Assembly (NCBI GenBank): GCA_016861105.1
Contig: BOKS01000006.1
Location: forward strand, 62,001-126,000
DNA length: 64,000 nt
Reading direction: 5' to 3'
Source of the DNA: Betaproteobacteria bacterium
Lineage (GTDB): Bacteria > Pseudomonadota > Gammaproteobacteria > Burkholderiales > Casimicrobiaceae
The notes beneath the pieces are model-generated. The model was given only the letters and a program-made list of their open reading frames with translations, was not told the origin of the DNA and ran no database searches. The position numbers and the translations under genes are program-made. Of this stretch, positions 1 through 7,608 are shown one piece after another. Each line of letters opens with the position of its first letter. Position 1 is the first letter of the stretch.

Positions 1-615
1 CACGCCGTTGATCGTCACGCCGCCGGCCGCGATCGCGGTGCCGAAGCCGGTCAGCGACGAGGCCGCGACCGACAGCGCCGCACCGCTCGCCTGCGACACG
101 GAGCCGATCGCCGCGACGTTCGCGTCGGTGATCGACGAGACCGTGATCGACTCGCCGGCGTTGGCGCCGACCTGGAACACCGCGCCGGCGAAGCTGCCGT
201 CGAGGAGCTTCACGCCGTTGAACGACGTCTGGTTGGCCACGCGGTCGATTTCGTTCAGCAGCTGGCCGACTTCCACCTGCAGGGCGGCGCGGTCGGACGC
301 GCTGTTGGTCGCGTTGCTCGACTGCACGGCCAGCTCGCGGATGCGCTGCAGGTTGTTGCCGATCTCCGACAGCGCGCCCTCGGCGGTCTGCGCCAGCGAG
401 ATGCCGTCGTTCGCGTTGCGCGCCGCCTGGTTGAGGCCGCGGATCTGCGCCGTGAAGCGCTCGCTGATCGCGAGGCCGGCCGCGTCGTCCTTCGCGCTGT
501 TGATGCGGAGGCCGGACGACAGGCGCTGCAGCGACACGTTGAGCGCGTTCTGCGACGCGTTCAGGTTGCGCTGCGCGTTCAGCGAAGCGATGTTCGTGTT
601 GATGACTTGAGGCAT
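1..615 (-). CDS. fliC: Flagellin, N-terminal 205 residues (3' end beyond window)
   Basis: Reading from 615 leftward gives [18 protein letters not shown] followed by the [26 protein letters not shown] segment that defines the flagellin D0/D1 N-terminal domain. This packs as the inner helical shell of the flagellar filament after type III export. Residues 1-140 are strongly flagellin-like; from about 150 the sequence becomes the variable surface domain, and the gene runs off the left edge, so the C-terminal D1/D0 helices are not visible. A Shine-Dalgarno AAGGAGA lies five bases before the ATG, which fixes the start. A sigma28 promoter at 709-736 drives it, as expected for a late flagellar gene. 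It is divergent from flhDC. Confidence 0.97.
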   Translation of the reverse strand, partial: MPQVINTNIASLNAQRNLNASQNALNVSLQRLSSGLRINSAKDDAAGLAISERFTAQIRGLNQAARNANDGISLAQTAEGALSEIGNNLQRIRELAVQSSNATNSASDRAALQVEVGQLLNEIDRVANQTSFNGVKLLDGSFAGAVFQVGANAGESITVSSITDANVAAIGSVSQASGAALSVAASSLTGFGTAIAAGGVTINGV

Positions 616-708
616 GAGCGTCTCCTTGGAAGAGGTTGCGGCGTCAGTCCGCCGATGACTAGCTGCCCCTTGTCGATCGGAACGCACCGAGCAGCGCCGT
701 CAGGGGCG

Positions 709-736
709 TTATCGGAAGGCGTCGCGCAAAACTTTA
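709..736 (-). promoter_or_regulatory. Sigma28 (FliA) promoter of fliC
   Basis: On the minus strand the -35 element is TAAAGTTT (729-736), an exact match to the sigma28 consensus. The -10 element is TCCGATAA (709-716), 7 of 8 to GCCGATAA. The spacer is 12 bases, one longer than the usual 11. It leaves a 5' leader of about 90 bases before the fliC ATG at 615. Confidence 0.88.
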
Positions 737-838
737 AGGCGCGCGGCGCCACGCCCGGACCGTCGGCAGCGGCACGCGCCCACATCCGCCGTCGCCTCAT
801 CCGCGGCCGACTCTACCCGGGCCGCACGCGCGCAAAGC

Positions 839-872
839 CGCGAGGAGGCGGGGCATTTCCCGCCTCCTCGCG
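839..872. repeat. Perfect 14-bp inverted repeat, 6-base loop
   Basis: The arms CGCGAGGAGGCGGG (839-852) and its exact complement (859-872) enclose GCATTT. No T-tract follows on either strand, so it is not a classical intrinsic terminator. It lies upstream of the fliC promoter and could insulate the two divergent transcripts or be a regulator target. Confidence 0.75.
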
Positions 873-1018
873 TGGTGTACAACCAGATCAGCGCTGGAAA
901 AACTCGTGCCGTGCCGCGTCAGTCGCTCGTGCCGGTTTTCGTCCGGGACCGGTGCGCCGGCGCGGCGCGAGGGCCGTCGTGCACGTTCGTCGGCCGGCGC
1001 GGCGTCATAGCGAAACCC

Positions 1019-1034
1019 CTGCCGGAACCGGCAG
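1019..1034. promoter_or_regulatory. Perfect dyad resembling a LuxR-type (lux/las) box
   Basis: CTGCCGGAACCGGCAG is a perfect 7-2-7 palindrome. It fits the CTG-N10-CAG pattern of quorum-sensing LuxR-family operators. It lies about 207 bases before the flhD start. The two-base centre argues for a protein-binding site rather than a hairpin. No luxR or luxI gene is in the window. Confidence 0.4.
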
Positions 1035-1075
1035 TTGTGACCGTTCGTCGGTGCCGCCTGACGCTGCGCGGCAGC

Positions 1076-1090
1076 TATGCCATTGGCATA
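1076..1090. promoter_or_regulatory. Dyad operator candidate upstream of flhDC
   Basis: TATGCCA-T-TGGCATA is a perfect 7-1-7 palindrome in unusually AT-rich local sequence, about 150 bases upstream of flhD. It could be the site of a transcription factor controlling the master operon; the factor cannot be named from sequence. Confidence 0.35.
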
Positions 1091-1240
1091 TCCTGCAAGG
1101 CGGCGCCTACACGCGATCGCGTGCGTCGCCGTCACGACCTCGGGGTGCGTCGCCCTTCAGAGCCCCTAACTCCGCGGAACAAGATGCCTCCGACGCGTCG
1201 CGGAAAGCGGCGTGCGACCCAGACAGGACAGGAGTACGAC

Positions 1241-1555
1241 ATGAACACCGACCGACTGCTCGCCGAGATCCGGGAGGCGAATCTCGCCTACCTCGTGCTC
1301 GCCCAGCACCTGATCCGGCAGGACCGTGCCGAGGCGCTCTACCGGCTGGGCATCAGCGAGGACGTCGCCGCCATCCTCGACGGGCTGTCCACCTCGCAAC
1401 TCCTGAAGATCGCGGCGTCGAACATGCTGATGTGCCGCTTCCGCTTCGACGACCAGGTCGTCTGGAAGCTGCTGGTCAGCCACGCGCGCGAGCGCGGCAC
1501 GGGCGGTGTCCACGCCGCGATCCTGATGGCCGACGCCGTCCCCGAGGGTGCGTGA
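1241..1555 (+). CDS. flhD: Flagellar master regulator subunit FlhD
   Basis: FlhD pairs with FlhC in a FlhD4C2 complex that activates class II flagellar promoters with sigma70 RNA polymerase. The 104-residue product begins MNTDRLLAEIREANLAYL and continues with QHLIRQDRAEALYRLGI and the conserved ILDGLSTSQLLKIAASN segment, all typical of FlhD. The length is normal for the family, and the AGGAG at 1230-1234 fixes this ATG over an upstream in-frame extension. flhC follows after an 80-base gap, so the two are almost certainly one operon. The long upstream region with two dyads suggests several inputs. Confidence 0.96.
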   Translation: MNTDRLLAEIREANLAYLVLAQHLIRQDRAEALYRLGISEDVAAILDGLSTSQLLKIAASNMLMCRFRFDDQVVWKLLVSHARERGTGGVHAAILMADAVPEGA

Positions 1556-1635
1556 CATGAATCGCCCACGCTGCCTGCGGTCGCGGCCCCCGGGCGCGGC
1601 GAGCCGCCTCCGCGCAGTCCCGCGGGGGACCTGAC

Positions 1636-2175
1636 ATGCGCGGCAAGAGCGTCGTCGACGACGCGCGCGAGGTCGCGCGCGCCCGGGAGCTGATCGAGCT
1701 GGATGCGCGCCTGCAGGTCCTCGAGGCGGAGACGGCGCTCTCCCGCGAGCGCCTGCTGCGCCTGTACAAGGAGCTGCGCGGGCGCTCGCCGCCCAAGGGC
1801 ATGCTGCCGTTCTCCACCGACTGGTTCGTGACGTGGATGCCGAACATCCACGCGTCGCTGTTCATGGCGATCCACCGCCATCTCGCGCGCACGGCGCGCC
1901 TCGACCGCGTCGACCTGCTGACCCGGGCCTACCGGCTCTATCGCGAGCACTGCGCGACCAACGAGCTCGAGCCGGCGCTGTCGCTGACGCGCGCCTGGCG
2001 GCTCGTGCGCTTCGTCGAGGCCGGCATGCTGCGCTACGCGAACTGCCGGCGCTGCAGCGGCGCGTTCGTCGTGCGCGACACCGACCTCACGCGCCACTAC
2101 GTCTGCGGTTGCTGCCAGCCACCGGCGCGCGCGGGCAAGACCAAGGCCGCCGAGGACGCGCTCGTGCCGGCGTAG
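1636..2175 (+). CDS. flhC: Flagellar master regulator subunit FlhC
   Basis: This is the zinc-containing partner of FlhD. The 179-residue protein has the FlhC core (MPNIHASLFMAIHRHL near residues 68-83) and a zinc-binding C-terminus with Cys137, Cys140, Cys157 and Cys160. These are the same spacing and numbering as the E. coli FlhC zinc cluster; Cys159 is an extra cysteine. GGGGGACC precedes the ATG. It completes the flhDC operon, and the following motAB, flhBAFG and flg genes are the expected downstream targets. An 8-bp hairpin lies between it and motA. Confidence 0.96.
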   Translation: MRGKSVVDDAREVARARELIELDARLQVLEAETALSRERLLRLYKELRGRSPPKGMLPFSTDWFVTWMPNIHASLFMAIHRHLARTARLDRVDLLTRAYRLYREHCATNELEPALSLTRAWRLVRFVEAGMLRYANCRRCSGAFVVRDTDLTRHYVCGCCQPPARAGKTKAAEDALVPA

Positions 2176-2281
2176 CGCAGGCGCCCCCGCCGCCCCGGAC
2201 CCGCGGGTGGCGGCCACGGCCTCAACGCGCCGGACTTCAGGAATCCCCGGACGGTGCCGACATTGCTGGCGTAGGCACCGG

Positions 2282-2313
2282 GCCGGCCGTCGTCCCTGAA
2301 GGGGGCGGCCGGC
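2282..2313. terminator. GC-rich hairpin between flhC and motA (possible terminator)
   Basis: GCCGGCCG (2282-2289) pairs with CGGCCGGC (2306-2313), and the loop contains a second short stem (CCCT/GGGG). No U-run follows, so termination is only a possibility; it may instead be an mRNA processing or stability element. Confidence 0.3.
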
Positions 2314-2358
2314 GGCGGTGCGCGTCCCACCACCTGCGAGCGCGAGCCACGAGGGGCC

Positions 2359-3216
2359 ATGCTGGTCGTCGTCGGATACCTGATCGTCTTCGGGGCCGTG
2401 TTCGGGGGCTTCGCGCTCGCCGGCGGCCACCTGATCGCGCTGTTCCAGCCGGTCGAGCTCCTGATCATCGGCGGGGGCGCGCTGGGCGCGTTCGTCACCG
2501 CCAACACGCCGAAGTCGCTGAAGGCGACGCTCGCCGCGCTGCCGGGCTGCCTCAAGGGCGCCAAGTACGACAAGAAGCTCTACATGGAGCTGATGAGCCT
2601 GCTCTACGAGGTGCTGCAGAAGATCCGCAAGGAAGGCCTGATGTCGATCGAGTCCGAGATCGAGAATCCGGCCAAGAGCCCGATGTTCGCGAAGTACCCG
2701 GCGGTGGCCGCCGACCACCACCTCACCGAGTTCATCACCGACTACCTGCGCCTGATGGTCAGCGGCAACATGAACGCGTTCGAGATCGAGAACCTGATGG
2801 ACCACGAGATCGAGACGCATCACCACGAGGCCGAGGCGCCCGCGCACGCGGTGCAGAAGGTGGCCGACGGACTGCCGGCGTTCGGCATCGTCGCCGCGGT
2901 GATGGGCGTCGTGCACACGATGGCGTCGGTCGGCCTGCCGCCGGCGGAGCTCGGCAAGCTGATCGCCGCCGCGCTCGTCGGCACGTTCCTCGGCATCCTG
3001 CTCGCCTACGGCGTCGTCGGCCCGATCGCCACGCTGCTCGAGTCGCGCGCCAACGAGTCGACCAAGATCCTCCAGTGCATCAAGGTGACGCTGCTCGCCA
3101 CGCTCAACGGCTACCCGCCGGCGATCGCGATCGAGTTCGGGCGCAAGGTGCTCTACTCGACCGAGCGGCCGAGCTTCTCGGAGCTCGAGGGGCACGTGAA
3201 GCAGGCGAAGCGCTGA
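2359..3216 (+). CDS. motA: Flagellar motor stator protein MotA
   Basis: MotA forms the pentameric ring around MotB in the inner membrane and couples ion flow to rotor torque. The 285-residue protein has four membrane segments: two near the N-terminus (MLVVVGYLIVFGAVFGGFAL and the following stretch to about residue 45) and two near residues 170-225. A cytoplasmic loop of about 120 residues holds charged residues that contact FliG. The sequence is of the long proton-driven E. coli MotA type, unlike the shorter MotC downstream. motB starts 18 bases after the stop, so the pair is one transcript. Confidence 0.97.
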   Translation: MLVVVGYLIVFGAVFGGFALAGGHLIALFQPVELLIIGGGALGAFVTANTPKSLKATLAALPGCLKGAKYDKKLYMELMSLLYEVLQKIRKEGLMSIESEIENPAKSPMFAKYPAVAADHHLTEFITDYLRLMVSGNMNAFEIENLMDHEIETHHHEAEAPAHAVQKVADGLPAFGIVAAVMGVVHTMASVGLPPAELGKLIAAALVGTFLGILLAYGVVGPIATLLESRANESTKILQCIKVTLLATLNGYPPAIAIEFGRKVLYSTERPSFSELEGHVKQAKR

Positions 3217-3234
3217 CCGGGACGCGGTCCGGCC

Positions 3235-4230
3235 ATGTCGGGAGAGTCGAAGCCGCCGATCGTCGTCAAGCGCATCAAGCGCGGCGGCGCCAAGGCGCAC
3301 GGGGCGGCGTGGAAGATCGCCTACGCGGACTTCGTCACCGCGATGATGGCGTTCTTCCTGCTGATGTGGCTGCTCGGCTCGACGACCAAGGGCGACCTCG
3401 AGGGGATCGCGGAGTACTTCAAGAACCCGATCAAGGTGTCGATGCAGGGCGGCTCCGGCAGCGGCGACGCGTCGTCGGTGATCCAGGGCGGGGGCACGGA
3501 CCTCACGCGCCAGGCGGGACAGGTCAAGAAGGGCGAGACGCCGGCGGAACGCAAGCTCGTCAACCTGCGCGCGGCGCAGGCGGAGCTGGAGCGGCTCGAG
3601 CGCGAGCGGCTGTCGGGCCTCAAGAAGCGCATCGAGCTCGCGATCGAGGCCAACCCGACGCTGCGCGGCCTGCGCCACCAGATCCGCGTCGAGCTGACGC
3701 CGGACGGCCTGCGCATCCAGGTCATCGACGAGGGCGCGCGGCCGATGTTCGACTCCGGATCGGCGGTGCTGCGCGAGGACATGCGGACGATCCTGCGCTC
3801 GCTCGCGCCGATCATCAACGAGCTGCCGAACCGGATCTCGCTGTCCGGCCACACCGACGCGAAGCCGTACGCGGGCGGCGAGCGCGGCTACAGCAACTGG
3901 GAGCTGTCTGCCGACCGGGCCAACGCGTCGCGGCGCGAGATCGTGGCCGGCGGGATCGCCGACGACCGGATCATCCGCGTCGTCGGGCAGGGCTCGGCCG
4001 TCGTGCTCGAGGGGACGACGGCGGACGATCCGACGAACCGGCGGATCAGCATCACCGTGCTCAACCGCAAGGCGGAGCGCCGCATCCTCGAGCAGCCGGA
4101 GCCGGACGTGGCGGCCGCCGCACTGCCGGAGGCCGGTGCGCAGGCGCAGGCCCCGGCGGCCGCGCCACCGCCTGCGCCCGGCGCCGCGCCGCCAGCCGCG
4201 CCCCCGCCGTCCGCCGCGCCCGCGCGGTAG
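3235..4230 (+). CDS. motB: Flagellar motor stator protein MotB
   Basis: MotB anchors the stator to peptidoglycan and carries the essential proton-carrying Asp. The single membrane helix includes WKIAYADFVTAMMAFFLLMW at about residues 24-43, with the conserved Asp inside YADFVT. After a plug and linker region, an OmpA-like peptidoglycan-binding domain covers about residues 150-280 (SGHTDAKPY, NWELSADRAN, GQGSAV, DPTNRRISI). The last 50 residues are Ala/Pro-rich and low complexity. It has 331 residues, slightly longer than E. coli MotB because of that tail. It is translated with motA. Confidence 0.97.
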   Translation: MSGESKPPIVVKRIKRGGAKAHGAAWKIAYADFVTAMMAFFLLMWLLGSTTKGDLEGIAEYFKNPIKVSMQGGSGSGDASSVIQGGGTDLTRQAGQVKKGETPAERKLVNLRAAQAELERLERERLSGLKKRIELAIEANPTLRGLRHQIRVELTPDGLRIQVIDEGARPMFDSGSAVLREDMRTILRSLAPIINELPNRISLSGHTDAKPYAGGERGYSNWELSADRANASRREIVAGGIADDRIIRVVGQGSAVVLEGTTADDPTNRRISITVLNRKAERRILEQPEPDVAAAALPEAGAQAQAPAAAPPPAPGAAPPAAPPPSAAPAR

Positions 4231-4314
4231 CGCCCGCGACGCCCGCGTGCCGCCGCGGCGAACAGGGCGGGAATTCCCCCCCTGATCGTGCCATCGCCGG
4301 CGGGGGCCGCCGCG

Positions 4315-4320
4315 AATAAT
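4315..4320 (+). promoter_or_regulatory. Putative -10 element of the flhBAFG-fliA operon
   Basis: AATAAT (5 of 6 to TATAAT), preceded by CCGCG, lies 25 bases before the flhB ATG at 4346. An almost identical GGCCGAATAAT occurs just before flgB. There is no sigma28-like -35, which fits a FlhDC-activated sigma70 class II promoter. The -10 match is all that can be seen; no FlhDC box was recognised. Confidence 0.35.
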
Positions 4321-4345
4321 GGCCTCGTCCCGCGTGGGCGAGTCC

Positions 4346-5521
4346 ATGGCCGACGAGCACGACGTCGAACGAAGTTTCCCGGCAACGCCGCGGCGCCTCG
4401 AGCAGGCGCGCGAGCGCGGCCAGGTCGCGCGCTCGCGCGAGATCGCGACGGCCGGCGTGGCGATCGCCGCGGCGGCCGCCTTCGCGCTGTTCGGCCCCGA
4501 CCTGGGGGCGACGAGCGTCGACCTGGTGCGCAAGAGCCTGACGCTCGGGCGCGCCGACGCGTTCTCGGAGGCGCGCATGGTCGCCGGCCTGGTCGAGCTC
4601 GGCGGCGCGGCGCTCGCGGCGCTGATGCCGATCCTGCTGCTGGTCCTCGCGGCGACGCTGATCTCGCCGATGCTGCTGTCGGGGTGGGTGCTGTCGCCGC
4701 AGGCGCTGGTGCCCGACTTCAAGCGCCTCGACCCGCGCAGCGGCCTGCGGAACATCTTCTCGACGCACGGCGTCGCCGAGTTGGTGAAGGCGGTCGTCAA
4801 GTGCGCGCTGGTCGGCGCCATCGGCTGGTGGACGATCCACGCCGGATGGGACGAGATGCGCGCGCTGTCCGGCCAGTCGCCGGATGCAGGCATCGCGCAG
4901 GCCGGCCGGCTGATCACCTTCGCGCTGTTCGCGCTCGCCGGCGGGCTGGCGTTCATCGCGCTCGTCGACGCGCCCTACCAGTACTGGCACTACCACCGCA
5001 AGCTCCGCATGTCGCGCGAGGAGGTCCGCCAGGAGCTGCGCGAGATGGAGGGCGACCCGCACCTCAAGGCCCGCATCCGCGCGCTCCAGCGGCAGGCGGC
5101 GCGGCGGCGGATGATGGCCGCGGTGCCCGGCGCGACGGTGGTCGTCACCAACCCGACGCACTACGCGGTCGCGCTCGACTGGCGCGAGGGTCGCATGCGC
5201 GCCCCGCGCGTCGTCGCCAAGGGCAGCGGTCTCGTCGCCCAGCGCATCCGCGAGGTCGCCGCGGCGCACGGGGTGCCGATCCTCGAGGCGCCGCCGCTCG
5301 CGCGCGCGCTGCATCGCCACGTCGAGCTCGACGCCGAGATTCCCGGCACGCTCTTCGCGGCGGTCGCCCAGGTGCTCGCGTGGGTGCACCAGCTCGACGC
5401 GTGGCGCGCGGGGCAGGCCTCCGCCGCGCCCCAGGCGCCCGCCGCATTCGACGTGCCGCCGGACCTCGACCCCGGCGCCGGTGCGCACCCGCGGGACGAC
5501 GACGCGGAGGCTGAACGGTGA
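4346..5521 (+). CDS. flhB: Flagellar type III export switch protein FlhB
   Basis: FlhB is the export-gate component that switches specificity from rod/hook to filament substrates after self-cleavage. The product has 391 residues with four membrane segments at about 35-55, 88-118, 143-163 and 185-208. The cleavage motif NPTHYAV lies with Asn269-Pro270, the same position as in Salmonella. I start it at 4346 (MADEHDVERSFPAT) because the upstream in-frame ATG at 4319 overlaps a likely -10 box and adds residues foreign to the family. flhA begins inside its stop codon (GTGA overlap), indicating translational coupling. Confidence 0.96.
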   Translation: MADEHDVERSFPATPRRLEQARERGQVARSREIATAGVAIAAAAAFALFGPDLGATSVDLVRKSLTLGRADAFSEARMVAGLVELGGAALAALMPILLLVLAATLISPMLLSGWVLSPQALVPDFKRLDPRSGLRNIFSTHGVAELVKAVVKCALVGAIGWWTIHAGWDEMRALSGQSPDAGIAQAGRLITFALFALAGGLAFIALVDAPYQYWHYHRKLRMSREEVRQELREMEGDPHLKARIRALQRQAARRRMMAAVPGATVVVTNPTHYAVALDWREGRMRAPRVVAKGSGLVAQRIREVAAAHGVPILEAPPLARALHRHVELDAEIPGTLFAAVAQVLAWVHQLDAWRAGQASAAPQAPAAFDVPPDLDPGAGAHPRDDDAEAER

Positions 5522-7608
5522 GCGCGCTCGCGCTGCGGATGGGCTGGTCGCGCGACTCGCTGGTCGGGCTCGCGGGCCCGCTGCTCGTCGTGCTGATCCT
5601 CGGCATGATGGTGCTGCCGCTGCCGCCGCTGCTGCTCGACCTGCTGTTCACGTTCAACATCGCGCTGGCGATGATCGTGCTGCTGGTGTCGATGTACGCG
5701 CAGCGCCCGCTCGACTTCGCCGTGTTCCCGACAGTGCTTCTGCTGACGACGCTGATGCGGCTGTCGCTCAACGTGGCCTCGACGCGCGTGGTGCTGATGA
5801 ACGGCCACACGGGACCGGATGCGGCGGGCAAGGTGATCGAGGCGTTCGGCCACTTCCTCGTCGGCGGCAACTTCGCGGTGGGCCTGGTGGTGTTCACGAT
5901 CCTGGTGGTGATCAACTTCGTCGTGATCACCAAGGGCGCGGGGCGCATCGCCGAGGTCAGCGCGCGCTTCACGCTGGACGCGATGCCGGGCAAGCAGATG
6001 GCGATCGACGCCGACCTCAACGCGGGGCTGATCGGCGAGGACGTCGCCCGCCAGCGCCGCGCCGAGATCGCGGAGGAGAGCGAGTTCTACGGTGCGATGG
6101 ACGGCGCCTCGAAGTTCGTCCGCGGCGACGCGATCGCCGGCATCCTGATCCTGCTGGTCAACGTCGTGGGCGGCCTGGCGATCGGTGTGCTGCAGCACGA
6201 CCTGCCGTTCGCGCAGGCCGCGGACAACTACGTGCTGCTGGCCATCGGCGACGGGCTCGTCGCGCAGGTGCCGGCGCTGGTCATCTCGACGGCCGCCGGC
6301 CTGGTCGTCTCCCGGGTCGGGAAGGGCGAGGGCACCGGCCAGCAGCTGTTCTCGCAGGTGCTGCGGCAGCCGCAGGCGCTGGCGATGGCCGCGGGGGTCC
6401 TAGGCGTGCTCGGACTCGTGCCCGGCATGCCCCACTTCGCGTTCCTGCTGCTCGCCGCCGTGCTCGCCGGTCTCGCCCACTGGGTGGCGCAACGGCGGCG
6501 GCACGCCGCCAGCGCCGCGGCGGCGGTGGCGCCACCCGCGCCGGCGTCGGCCGAGAACCCCGAGGTGACCTGGGACGACCTGATGCCCGTCGACGTCCTC
6601 GGCCTCGAGGTCGGCTACCGCCTGATCCCGCTCGTGGACAAGGGGCAGGACGGCGAGCTGCTGCGCCGCATCCGCGCCATCCGCCGCAAGTTCGCGCAGG
6701 ACGTGGGCTTCCTGCCGCCGGCGGTGCACATCCGGGACAACCTCGAGCTGCCGCCGAACGCATACCGCATCACGCTGAAGGGCGTGGCGATCGCGGAAGG
6801 GGAGTGCCGCACGGGCATGTTCCTCGCGATCGACCCGGGGCGCGCGAGCGGGCCGATCGCCGGCGGCGTGCCGACGCGCGACCCGGCGTTCGGCCTGCCG
6901 GCGCAGTGGATCCCGGCCAGCGAGCGCGAAAGGGCGATGGCGCAGGGCTACACGGTCGTCGACGCCGGCACCGTCGTGGCGACGCACCTGTCCACGATCG
7001 TGCACCAGCAGGCCGCGCAGCTCCTCGGCCGCAGCGAGGTGCAGGGGCTGCTCGACCAGGTCGGCAAGTCGATGCCCAGGCTCGTCGAGGAGATCACGCC
7101 GAAGCTGCTGCCGCTGGCGACCGTCCAGCGCGTGATGCAGAACCTGCTCGACGAGCGCGTCCCGCTGCGCGACCTGCGCACGATCCTCGAGACGCTGGCC
7201 GACCACGCCCCGCGCACGCAGGACGCGAACGAGCTGACCGCGGCAGTGCGCGGCGCTCTGGGGCGCGCGATCGTGCAGCAGCTGTTCGGCAGCGCGCCGG
7301 AGCTCGACGTGATCGCGATCGATCCCGAGCTCGAGCGGATGCTCGCGCAGGTGGTCGGCGTGGCGGGCGCGGACGGCGGCGGCCTCGAGCCCGACCTCGC
7401 CGAGTCCCTCGCGCGCGAGCTCGCGTCCGCTGCCGCGCAGCAGGAGGCGGCCGGCCAGCCGGCCGTGCTGCTGACCGCCGACCGGCTGCGGCTGCCGCTC
7501 GCCCGCCTGATGCGGCGCGCGGCGCCGAACCTCGCCGTGCTCGCGCACGGCGAGATCCCCGATGCGCGGACGCTTCGCGTCGGCGTGACGATTGGAGGCA
7601 AACGATGA
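5518..7608 (+). CDS. flhA: Flagellar type III export gate protein FlhA
   Basis: FlhA forms the nonameric export gate that uses the proton-motive force and docks chaperone-substrate complexes. The 696-residue protein has about eight membrane helices in residues 1-330, including the conserved FHIPEP-family loop (ALDAMPGKQMAIDADLNAG at about 155-173), and a cytoplasmic domain from about 345 to the end (WDDLMPVDVLGLEVGYRLIP). The start codon is GTG at 5518, overlapping the flhB stop. The stop overlaps the flhF ATG (ATGA). Length and content are normal. Confidence 0.97.
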   Translation: MSALALRMGWSRDSLVGLAGPLLVVLILGMMVLPLPPLLLDLLFTFNIALAMIVLLVSMYAQRPLDFAVFPTVLLLTTLMRLSLNVASTRVVLMNGHTGPDAAGKVIEAFGHFLVGGNFAVGLVVFTILVVINFVVITKGAGRIAEVSARFTLDAMPGKQMAIDADLNAGLIGEDVARQRRAEIAEESEFYGAMDGASKFVRGDAIAGILILLVNVVGGLAIGVLQHDLPFAQAADNYVLLAIGDGLVAQVPALVISTAAGLVVSRVGKGEGTGQQLFSQVLRQPQALAMAAGVLGVLGLVPGMPHFAFLLLAAVLAGLAHWVAQRRRHAASAAAAVAPPAPASAENPEVTWDDLMPVDVLGLEVGYRLIPLVDKGQDGELLRRIRAIRRKFAQDVGFLPPAVHIRDNLELPPNAYRITLKGVAIAEGECRTGMFLAIDPGRASGPIAGGVPTRDPAFGLPAQWIPASERERAMAQGYTVVDAGTVVATHLSTIVHQQAAQLLGRSEVQGLLDQVGKSMPRLVEEITPKLLPLATVQRVMQNLLDERVPLRDLRTILETLADHAPRTQDANELTAAVRGALGRAIVQQLFGSAPELDVIAIDPELERMLAQVVGVAGADGGGLEPDLAESLARELASAAAQQEAAGQPAVLLTADRLRLPLARLMRRAAPNLAVLAHGEIPDARTLRVGVTIGGKR

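Larger units (their letters stand above)
616..1240. other. Divergent fliC-flhDC control region
   Basis: This 625-base gap has no convincing gene; open frames through it are coding shadows without flagellin-like or other recognisable sequence. It holds the fliC sigma28 promoter, a perfect 14-bp hairpin at 839-872, and two perfect dyads (1019-1034 and 1076-1090) upstream of flhD. The flhD Shine-Dalgarno AGGAG is at 1230-1234. No clear sigma70 -35/-10 pair for flhDC could be picked with confidence. Confidence 0.6.

Noticed and set aside
872..1240. Upstream extension of flhD to 872
   Set aside because: The AGGAG at 1230-1234 and the family start MNTDRLLAEIR place the real start at 1241.
2230..2275. 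Possible sigma28 promoter before motA around GCCGACAT
   Set aside because: Only half of the -35 positions match, not better than expected by chance.
1833..4319. Long plus-strand frame overlapping flhC and motAB
   Set aside because: Shadow frame; translation is Arg/Gly/Ala-rich and unlike any family.
1339..4956. Long open frame on the minus strand across flhDC and motAB
   Set aside because: It is a GC-codon shadow of flhD, flhC, motA and motB: Arg/Ala/Asp/Leu-rich translation with no domain, while the plus-strand genes are unmistakable.
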